Part shown: piece by piece, positions 44,539-52,400 of the stretch
How positions within the stretch are numbered: the stretch's first letter is position 1
Layout: every line of letters begins with the position of its first letter
NCBI RefSeq assembly: GCF_900459405.1
Contig: NZ_UHFN01000002.1
Location: forward strand, 124,001 to 188,000
DNA from: Streptococcus hyointestinalis
GTDB taxonomy: Bacteria; Bacillota; Bacilli; Lactobacillales; Streptococcaceae
DNA: 64,000 nucleotides
Reading direction: 5' to 3'
Translations under genes and position numbers: made by a program
Notes under the pieces: model-generated
Databases searched by the model: none
What the model saw: only the letters and a program-made list of their open reading frames with translations
What the model was told of the DNA's origin: nothing

Positions 44539-44946
44539 ATGGAAACAATTGTTAAAGATGTAACTTACACACTTTACTTTGGAGATGAACCAGTAGAAGT
44601 AACTAGTCCGCTTCGTTTTGATAAAGAGACAGGTGAGGAAGTACCGGATAAAGAATTGTACGAAGCAATGACTATTAAAGCTCATGAGCTTTATCGTGAG
44701 CGCCACAATTTGGTGTCACCTCAAGACATTGTTAATTTTCGTAAACAAACTGGTCTTTCACTAAAACAGCTGGCTACCATTACTTCTATCGATGAACTTT
44801 GGTTACAAATTCTCGAAATTGGTGACCTACCAAGCAAGGAAGAAAACGTCGTTTTAAAAGCTATAATCAGTCGTCCAGATTTAATTGAAAGCTATTTAGA
44901 TGAAACGAAGTCAATGCAAGGAGTAAAGAAAGTGGCTAACTACTGA
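44539..44946 (+). CDS. Possible MqsA-like helix-turn-helix antitoxin
   Basis: 135 residues. C-terminal XRE-type HTH 'VSPQDIVNFRKQTGLSLKQLATITSID' (about 60-86) as in MqsA; the N-terminal half lacks the zinc-binding cysteines of E. coli MqsA. SD cassette GGAGGAAAACAG before the ATG. Follows the MqsR-like gene by 34 bp. If the pair is real it should bind the toxin and repress transcription. Confidence 0.5.
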   Translation: METIVKDVTYTLYFGDEPVEVTSPLRFDKETGEEVPDKELYEAMTIKAHELYRERHNLVSPQDIVNFRKQTGLSLKQLATITSIDELWLQILEIGDLPSKEENVVLKAIISRPDLIESYLDETKSMQGVKKVANY

Positions 44947-44969
44947 TTTAAAAATTGTATAGTAAAACA

Positions 44970-45016
44970 AGAGATTAGCATACAGCTGGTCTCTTTTGTT
45001 TATGGAGGAAAACAAT
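44970..45016 (+). promoter_or_regulatory. Hairpin/T-run/SD cassette 6
   Basis: AGAGATTAGC/GCTGGTCTCT stem, TTTTGTTT, ATGGAGGAAAACAAT, ATG at 45017. Confidence 0.8.
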
Positions 45017-45060
45017 ATGACTAATGCTGCTTTAAAAAATCTTTTCATCCCACTTTTGTG

Positions 45061-45066
45061 CTATAA
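45061..45066 (+). promoter_or_regulatory. Possible internal -10 box of the antitoxin/zeta pair
   Basis: GTGCTATAATAGTAGC upstream of a second ribosome site; -10 TATAAT at 45063-45068 with a poor -35. It may give the TA pair its own transcript. Confidence 0.35.
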
Positions 45067-45097
45067 TAGTAGCAACAAAACCGTGGAGGAAATACTG

Positions 45098-45271
45098 ATG
45101 ACAATTGAGGAGCTTAAACAACAAACCCTAGAATTGGATGATAAGTTGGTATTTGAAGCCTATAGCAATGAAAAAGACTTTGTGCAAAGAGACTTTTTAG
45201 AAGCTATTCTTATATACAAAATGCAGACACGTCAACGTGAAGTTATTCAATCAGAGGAGTTTACTATATGA
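45098..45271 (+). CDS. Antitoxin-like partner of the zeta toxin
   Basis: 57 residues from ATG 45098 (own GGAGGA site at 45085): 'MTIEELKQQTLELDDKLVFE'. Small, acidic, helical, and its stop overlaps the toxin start (ATGA). Its frame continues upstream to ATG 45017 behind cassette 6, so an 84-residue form is possible. Short proteins of this kind accompany plasmid-borne zeta-like kinases. The partner toxin is broken, so this may be a solitary remnant that could protect against related toxins. Confidence 0.6.
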   Translation: MTIEELKQQTLELDDKLVFEAYSNEKDFVQRDFLEAILIYKMQTRQREVIQSEEFTI

Positions 45272-45511
45272 GCAAAAAACCTTAATTCATTATTGTGGCT
45301 GGTATCAACGGTGCTGGGAAAAGCACTCTCTATAAAGTTTCACCTTTTTGGTTCGAGGATAGCATTCGATTGAATGCAGATGAAATACTTCGTAAATTTG
45401 GTGGAGACTGGAGAAATAAGAAGGATACATCCAAAGCAATGCGTATAGAGGTCGAAATGATAAAAGACGCTTTTAATCAAAGAGCGTCTTTTCATATCGA
45501 AACCACTTTAT

Positions 45512-46948
45512 AGAGCCTTGCAAGCAAGAAAACCCACTACTTAGTTGTGGGATGAATTGCTGATAAAGTAAGGCGAAGTTCGTAGGATAGTATCGTCCAG
45601 CTGGCTTGGTAGTTAGAAGTATCCGATGATATAATAGTAACAACCTAAAAGAAAGGAGAAAACTATGCTAGTCGGTCTTAAACTACGCTTGTATCCTAAC
45701 AAGGAACAAGAAAAACAATTGAGACAATACTTTGGGAACTCTCGCTTTGTCTGGAATACTATGCTCAACCTCATCAATGAGCGCTATAAGAACAATAAAG
45801 AGAGTAAGTTTCTAAATACCTACGATTTAAATAATCTCTTACCTTGTTTAAAAGCAGAGTATCCGCACTTAAAAGAGAGTGACAGTTCTAGCTTACAGGT
45901 AGATAATGACCAACTTGTCAAAGCATGGAGGAATTTCTTTAGAAATCCTAAACACTTTGGTAAGCCTAACTTCAAGTCGAGGCGCTATCCTAAGCAAGCC
46001 TATACTGGTAAAGCACGTTTGTCTATTTTAGGGCACAGGTCACTTAAACTCCCCAAACTAGGAGCTATTAAAAGTTCTAAGACAGGACGTTTAACTGGTC
46101 TAGTGAAACGCTATACGGTAACACTAGAACCTAGTGGCAGGTACTATCTTAGTCTCCAAATGGATTGTCCAGAAAAAGAGCGCTTCACTCTAACAGATAA
46201 GGCAGTAGGGATTGACCTTGGTGTTTCTGACCTTGCTATCCTATCTACTGGCGACAAGTTCGCTAAATTTTCTTCTGCTTATGACGAAAGCCAAGTCATT
46301 GAGTGGCAAAGGAAATATAGTAGACGGTTGCACCAAGCCAAGGTACAAGTTGCTATGGATAAGAACAAGAAGGTGCTTATCCCACGTGAACTAGAAGACT
46401 TTAATGGCTGGCAAAAAGCGCAGAAGATAAAAGCACGCTATCAAGAAAAGATAGCCAATAAGCGTAAAGACTACATTCATCGTATTACCACACAATTAGT
46501 TAAAGACTACGATGTGATTGTGATCGAGAATTTAAAAGCTAAGAACATGATGAAGAATCATCATCTGGCTAAGTCTATCGCTAATAGTGCTTGGTATCTT
46601 TTTAGAAGCATGCTTGAGTATAAGTGCCAGTGGTATGGAAAACAACTGATTGTTGTGCCAGCTCACTATACTAGCCAAGAATGCTCACATTGCTACTATA
46701 ATTCTGGAAAGAAAGAACTGTCTGTTCGAGAATGGAACTGTCCTAATTGTGGTACTCATCATGATAGAGACATCAATGCAGCCAGAAACATTCTCAACCG
46801 TGGACTTGCCACGTTAACCTAAGTAAAAAACATATAGGTTGATGTACCAGCCTTGGTAAGATAGGCGTGTCAGACTAAGATGAGCATTGTCTCATCATTT
46901 AGCAACGCTGTTCCCTGAAGCACGGTACTTTAGTGCCGTGTAGTTCAC
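45512..46948 (+). mobile_element. IS200/IS605-type TnpB-only element inside the zeta gene
   Basis: 1437 bp, boundaries fixed by exact repair of the zeta reading frame. Inserted 3' of TTTAT without duplication. The right end finishes GTAGTTCAC, like the GGTTCAC of the other elements. The region before tnpB shares GTTCGTAGGATAGTATCGTCCA with copy 1. Confidence 0.85.
45665..46822 (+). CDS. tnpB: TnpB RNA-guided endonuclease of the zeta-gene element
   Basis: 385 residues, related to but distinct from copies 1/2. RuvC residues D in '[13 protein letters not shown]', E in '[13 protein letters not shown]' and D in '[13 protein letters not shown]'; zinc ribbon 'CSHC...CPNC'. AAGGAG site 7 bp before the ATG. 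Its guide should be the DNA just right of the element (CTGGCAATGCTCGAGGTCAC), that is the zeta gene itself, so it would cut uninterrupted zeta alleles that carry TTTAT. Confidence 0.92.
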   Translation: MLVGLKLRLYPNKEQEKQLRQYFGNSRFVWNTMLNLINERYKNNKESKFLNTYDLNNLLPCLKAEYPHLKESDSSSLQVDNDQLVKAWRNFFRNPKHFGKPNFKSRRYPKQAYTGKARLSILGHRSLKLPKLGAIKSSKTGRLTGLVKRYTVTLEPSGRYYLSLQMDCPEKERFTLTDKAVGIDLGVSDLAILSTGDKFAKFSSAYDESQVIEWQRKYSRRLHQAKVQVAMDKNKKVLIPRELEDFNGWQKAQKIKARYQEKIANKRKDYIHRITTQLVKDYDVIVIENLKAKNMMKNHHLAKSIANSAWYLFRSMLEYKCQWYGKQLIVVPAHYTSQECSHCYYNSGKKELSVREWNCPNCGTHHDRDINAARNILNRGLATLT

Positions 46949-47250
46949 CTGGCAATGCTCGAGGTCACATAAATCGTATTGCTAAAGCACATAAGTTAGG
47001 CTATAGAGTTATTCTGCATTATGTCTTTTTGGATAATGTCGAAACTTCAATTGCACGTGTTCATCACCGTGTTAGTATTGGAGGTCACGGTATTCCAGAA
47101 GATGTGATAAGGAAACGTTACGCTAGGTCTATCAAAAATCTATCGGTCATCAAAGATTTGGTTGATGAATACTACATTTGGGATAACTCAGGTGAGAATT
47201 TTGTGCTATTAGAGAAGAAAAAAGAAAGTAACAATTAAAATAGTAAAACA

Positions 47251-47296
47251 AGAGATTAGCTGACTGCTAGTCTCTTTTGTAATGGAGGAAAACAAG
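47251..47296 (+). promoter_or_regulatory. Hairpin/T-run/SD cassette 7
   Basis: AGAGATTAGC/GCTAGTCTCT stem, TTTTGT, AATGGAGGAAAACAAG, ATG. Confidence 0.8.
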
Positions 47297-47896
47297 ATGG
47301 AAAATGTAACTAAGAAAGTAACTGCTGTGGACGAATTTAACATCATTCTTGCTGAAGATAAAATGCTAAAGGAAATGTCTAAGGAGCATTCAGCCTACCA
47401 AGATTCTTTTCACAATTGGCTCTGTACTCAAATGGATGACGCTGAACTGGTTTCAGGTATCCTTAAAGACGATAGAACCATTGCTGGAGCAGAAGAGTTT
47501 GTTTTGGACAAAGCTGTAAAACAAGCTACCAGGATGAACAGTGGAGGTCCATTGGTTGAGGGAGCTATGATTGACTCTATAACGGTATTTGGTTGGGTGC
47601 GTAATTATTTCACTATGGAAAAACTTCCTGAAAAGGAAAAGCCAAAAGTAAGAATCAATCCAACCTCAGAAGAATATCTTGCTAAAGAGCGTGAGAGAAA
47701 AATCAAAGACTTGGAAGAAAATCCAAAGTACAAAGATTATCTCGCAGGACTTAAAAAGACTGCTTCTGATGAAACTTACCAAGAAACCATTGATGAATTG
47801 CTACAAGGGGACAAACCTAAAGCTAAAACAAAATCTAAGCAAGCAAAAGAGAAAGAGTTTGAAGAAATTTCTCTTTTTGATACAAGTGAACTTTAA
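47297..47896 (+). CDS. PcfK-like protein
   Basis: 199 residues from ATG 47297. The N-terminal region 'SFHNWLCTQMDDAELVSGILKDDRTIAGAEEFV' and 'GPLVEGAMIDSITVFGWVRNYF' match the PcfK-like family of conjugative plasmids and ICEs; the C-terminal third is charged and K/E-rich. In pCF10-type elements pcfK lies next to pcfJ in the processing/transfer region; its molecular role is unknown. Followed 36 bp later by the PcfJ-like gene. Confidence 0.7.
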   Translation: MENVTKKVTAVDEFNIILAEDKMLKEMSKEHSAYQDSFHNWLCTQMDDAELVSGILKDDRTIAGAEEFVLDKAVKQATRMNSGGPLVEGAMIDSITVFGWVRNYFTMEKLPEKEKPKVRINPTSEEYLAKERERKIKDLEENPKYKDYLAGLKKTASDETYQETIDELLQGDKPKAKTKSKQAKEKEFEEISLFDTSEL

Positions 47897-47932
47897 TGTA
47901 AACCTAGAAATAGAACAATAGAGGATTGTATA

Positions 47933-49375
47933 ATGATGATTGATAATGACACACTAGTTAAGAACCGCCTTAAAGCACCTAAGCGCTTTTTTGAAGCTGC
48001 AAAAGAAAAGTTTCCAGTCTACATATGGGAGAATACTAACGAACGTCGTATTTCAAGTTTACGTTCTAAATATTCTACTGTTGTAGAAAAGAAACTACGG
48101 AAAAACACAAGATTTGATTTTTATTCTGCTGTCGATAATTTCGTATGGATAGGTGTAACCACCAAACGTATTGAGTTTCAAACCTATAAAGTTTATCAAT
48201 ATGTTAGAGACGGAAAAGAAGATTTTGAGTTTAAGCTATTCAACTTTGAACAATATACTATTGATGGTGTTCGTAAAATGCACCTTTCAAACGGTCATTA
48301 TATTGATGGTCTAGCTTGCATAAGACTCTTTTGCGGTCCATATTCTGACTGCTACTTTTATTCTAACAAGTTTAAAGACTTTCGCCATTATGGCTTAACA
48401 AATGAACTTGCAGAGCAGTTTCAAAAATTTGAGGGATTGAAATACATTGATTTAGAAGCACTATCTAAAAACTATGAAATTAACTTCTTTCTCATGTTAA
48501 ACTATCTCTTGAAATACAGAGACCGCATTGAGTACGCTCAAAAAATCAAAGCACGTGGCATGCTTAAAAGTATGATAGGTAAACTTGTTTGGGGATACAG
48601 TTATCGAAGCCAATACCACCAACACACTAACATGAGTCGCTTAACCATGAACTTTTTACGCAGGAACAAGGCTGCTCTAAGGGATACTGATATTACCTTT
48701 AGACAGTTTAAATTGCAAGAAGAAGTGAAAGCTATCCTTGGTGTTTGTGTTGATGGCTTTGTCGAAAGTTTCTTTTACGACATTGCTATTCATGATAAAG
48801 AAAGTGTTGAATACACGCTTAGCTGCATACCAGATAGTGTTAAACTGACTCGTTTTCAAAACTGGGTAGTTAAGCAGCAGGTATGTGCGAGTGAATACAA
48901 AGATTATCAGAATATGTTAAAAAAGCTCGGTATCGCTTTTTGTGGAGACCGTATCGTATTACCTAAAGACTTTAAGGCAGCTCATGATGAAGCAATAGAA
49001 AACTATAATGCTGCTAAAGAGAGCATTGCACAAAACGACTATGTTGAAAGTCGCTTGCATGAACTCTTGAAGCTAGAAACCACTATTGACCATTATAGTT
49101 TTGTTGTCCCTAAAGACTTGTCTGAAATTAAAGAGGAAGGCAAGGCGCTTCATCACTGTGTTGGTTCTTACACGTCACGACATGCTAAGGGGGAGACGAG
49201 TATCATTTTTGTGCGTGATGACAAGCAAGTTGATACACCTCTCTACACTTTAGAAATGCACAAAGGACACATTATCCAATTTCGTGCAGCACACAACAAT
49301 GCACCTTCTGACGAAGCTAAAAAAGCTTCTGAACAGTTTTTAGCCTATGCTAATAAGAAGGGGGTCGCATACTAA
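47933..49375 (+). CDS. PcfJ-like protein
   Basis: 480 residues. The C-terminal block 'EEGKALHHCVGSYTSRHAKGETSIIFVRDD' followed by 'LYTLEMHKGHIIQFRAAHN' is the hallmark of the PcfJ family; the first 350 residues are less conserved. PcfJ-like proteins are widespread on Gram-positive transfer elements, role unknown. The pair PcfK/PcfJ supports relation to pCF10-like elements. Confidence 0.82.
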   Translation: MMIDNDTLVKNRLKAPKRFFEAAKEKFPVYIWENTNERRISSLRSKYSTVVEKKLRKNTRFDFYSAVDNFVWIGVTTKRIEFQTYKVYQYVRDGKEDFEFKLFNFEQYTIDGVRKMHLSNGHYIDGLACIRLFCGPYSDCYFYSNKFKDFRHYGLTNELAEQFQKFEGLKYIDLEALSKNYEINFFLMLNYLLKYRDRIEYAQKIKARGMLKSMIGKLVWGYSYRSQYHQHTNMSRLTMNFLRRNKAALRDTDITFRQFKLQEEVKAILGVCVDGFVESFFYDIAIHDKESVEYTLSCIPDSVKLTRFQNWVVKQQVCASEYKDYQNMLKKLGIAFCGDRIVLPKDFKAAHDEAIENYNAAKESIAQNDYVESRLHELLKLETTIDHYSFVVPKDLSEIKEEGKALHHCVGSYTSRHAKGETSIIFVRDDKQVDTPLYTLEMHKGHIIQFRAAHNNAPSDEAKKASEQFLAYANKKGVAY

Positions 49376-49412
49376 TACTAACTTAGAAGAAAAAACATTT
49401 TTAGAGAAATAT

Positions 49413-49456
49413 AGAGTAGTTGCAACGCTACTCTTTTATTTATGGAGGAAAACAAC
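49413..49456 (+). promoter_or_regulatory. Hairpin/T-run/SD cassette 8
   Basis: AGAGTAG/CTACTCT stem, TTTATTT, ATGGAGGAAAACAAC, ATG. The stem sequence differs from cassettes 4-7, while the architecture is kept. Confidence 0.75.
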
Positions 49457-52400
49457 ATGACAAACTTTAAAATGACTGACGCTTTTACATTCCCAAAAAC
49501 TAAGGCTGAAAAAGTCGAAGCTAACATGCAAGCGATTCGCTTGGTGAAAAAACTCCAAGAAACTGGAGAGACAGCATTTGCTGAAGAACAAGCTATCCTC
49601 GCTCGCTATGTTGGCTGGGGTGGATTAGCGAACGACTTCTTTGATAGTCGCAGCAGTCGCTTTGAAGCTGAAAGAAATGAATTAAAAGCGCTCGTTACCA
49701 AAGAAGAATACCATGCAATGGAACAATCTTCTCTAACGGCTTACTACACTGATCCTGCTATAGCTCGTGAAATGTGGGAGCATTTACTAGAAGATGGTTT
49801 CAAAGGTGGTAACATCCTAGACCCATCAATGGGTACTGGTATCTTCTTTGCAACGATGCCAGAAAAAATTATGTCTAACTCAACCCTATATGGGATAGAG
49901 TTAGATACTATTACTGGTGCTATTGCTAAACAACTGTTTCCAGAAGCAACCATCAAAGTCCAAGGCTTTGAAACGGTTGATTTTAAGGACAGCCCATTTG
50001 ACCTTGTGATTACTAACGTTCCATTTGGAGACTTTCGTATCCGCGATAATGAAAACGGTAAGGTTTATCTCATCCACGATTACTTTATTTCTAAAGCTAC
50101 TCGCTTGGTAAGAGATAAAGGAGTTGTAGCTGTCATTACATCTACAGGAACAGTTGATAAGAGAACAGGCTCAGTTCTACGTGAACTGGATGCTAACAAC
50201 ATCGCCTTTCTTGGTGGTGTACGCTTACCTAATAACGCTTTTCGTGCTATTGCAGGAACAACTGTAACAAGTGATATTCTATTCTTCCAAAAGAACGGTC
50301 TTGAATCAAACGATGAACTTTATTTCGGTTTAACAAAGAGTGATTTGGATGAAGAAGGACGAGTGTTCGTTAATACTTACTTCCGAAAAGAAGAAGGTGA
50401 AGAGAACGAACAAGTTCTTGGAAACTACACTATCCGCTACTTTAACGGAGCAACACTTTCTCTTGCTCCTTATGCTGATAGCGACCTAATGGAAGATTTA
50501 AATGAAGCTCTTAAAAATCTCTGCTTTGCTGAAGGTTTAGCCAAGGCAACCTCTAACGATGTTGAAGTGGTTGAACTAGTAGGAGAAGAAGATATTGAGC
50601 TTATTGAACGCTTGAATATCCGTTTGCACGAGTACGCTTGTGACGCTAATAATAATATTTACTATCGTGATACTGAAGGTGTCCGACCATCTAGTCGTTC
50701 AGCTGAAATGGTCTTTTACCAAAACAAAGATGGAGTATTCTCTCACTATGATAAGAAATACTCTGATAAAGTCATTTCAGAATTTGAAAAAGCTAGAGAT
50801 AAAGACGACAGTATCGTAACAAGTACTTACATCAGTCCTACACCATCAACGAAAGGTGCTAATAAAGGACTTTACAAAGGTGTATACTTCTACGAAAAAG
50901 CTCTTGAGAAAACTGAAAATGCACGTATCCTTGGCATGATTAAGATTAAAAATGCTTATCAAGATGTCATTGATATTCAAGCAACAAGTGATTATGACAA
51001 AGATGAGTTTCAAACTCGTCTAGCAAGATTAAACACCATCTACGACCACTTTGTGGCAACATATGGTTTTATCAATCTCGCTGCTAACGCTCGGTTGTTT
51101 GAACGTGATGACCGTTATCCATTGATTGCGAGCTTGGAAGAAGAAGAGCTTGACGAAAATGATAGTAGTAAAATTGTCTACATCAAGTCAGAAGCCTTTA
51201 AAAAAGCGCTTGTTCGTCCTAAAAAAGAATTGAAAATTGTTGATAGTGCTTATGAAGCGCTAATGACAAGTCTCTCTGAAGGACGTGGCGTTGACTTTGA
51301 CCTCATGATGTCTGTTTATCCAAACAGCACTAAAGACACCTTGGTCGAAGAGCTTGGAACTTTGATTATGATAGACGTAGAGTGGTATCAACAAAGTAAT
51401 GTTATCGCATATGAGATAAAAGACGCAGCACTCGCCGGAGATGTGCGTACAAAACGTGATATTGCTCAATCGCTGTTAGAAAAAGGGGACAATGCTGCTG
51501 ACTGGGAGTGGTATGTGGAACAATTTGAACAAGTCATCCCAGAAGATGTCCTGATTACTGATATTTCCTTTAACCTCGGTTCTGCATGGATTCCAAATCG
51601 AGTTGTGGGTTACTTTGCATGGAAAGTGCTTGGTGACTCCCATGATATGACGTTTGAGGATGAAGCATGTGACAACGTTATTACCACAACCAAAATTGGA
51701 CGTGGGATTAAACAAAAATTTGTAAATCGTATCATGAACCGCCAAGGAAACATCAAATTTGGTCTACGTGAAAACTCCAAGTATGGACGTGGACATGACA
51801 TTCTTACCTACCTCTTAGGTTCTGACCAGCCAACTATCACAAAGAACATTGGAACTACTGAAGAACCTAAACGTGTCGTTGACGAAGTTGCGACAGCAAA
51901 CCTACGTGAAGCTGAACGTCAATTACAAGAAGCCTTTAAGTCATTTGTTGAAGAGGACGATGAACTTGTTAAAGTTGTTGAAGCAGCTTATAACGATACT
52001 TTTAATCGTCGTGTCAATCGCCAATATGACGGAAGTCACTTAAAAATTGACGGTCTCATCAAAGGTGCTGAACTTCGTCCGCATCAACTCAATGCAGTAC
52101 AACGTATTATTGAGGACAAGCGTGCTTTATTAGCGCATGAGGTTGGTAGTGGTAAATCCCTTACCATGACAAGCGCAGCATTCAAAATGAAAGACCTAGG
52201 ACTTATCAATAAACCGATGTTTGTTGTGCCGTCTAGTCTGACTGCTCAGTTTGGACAAGAAATCATGCGTTTCTTCCCAACACGAAAAGTGTTCGTGACA
52301 ACTGAACAAGATTTCGAAAAGTCACGCCGTCGCTTATTCATCTCTCGTATCATCACTGGTGATTACGATGGAATTGTTATTGGACACAGTCAATTTCAAA

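Larger units (their letters stand above)
45268..47238 (+). pseudogene. Zeta-toxin-like kinase, broken by a nonsense codon and a TnpB element
   Basis: Begins ATG AGC AAA AAA CCT TAA, a stop at codon 6; the frame then continues 'FIIVAGINGAGKSTLY' with the Walker A of zeta toxins, which phosphorylate UDP-N-acetylglucosamine precursors. It is next interrupted at 45512 by a 1437-bp element and resumes at 46949 with 'GNARGHINRIAKAHKLGYRV' and ends at 47238. Removing the element restores ACC ACT TTA TCT GGC AAT (T-T-L-S-G-N), the conserved zeta block. GTG 45295 could re-start but the C-terminal half would still be missing. Not functional. Confidence 0.88.

Noticed and set aside
41133..49457. Conserved MEENNM/MEENKM N-termini as a shared protein tag
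   Set aside because: The ATG of the motif is part of the ribosome-site cassette ATGGAGGAAAACAAxATG; the second ATG is at the right distance from GGAGG, so the shared residues are translated SD sequence.
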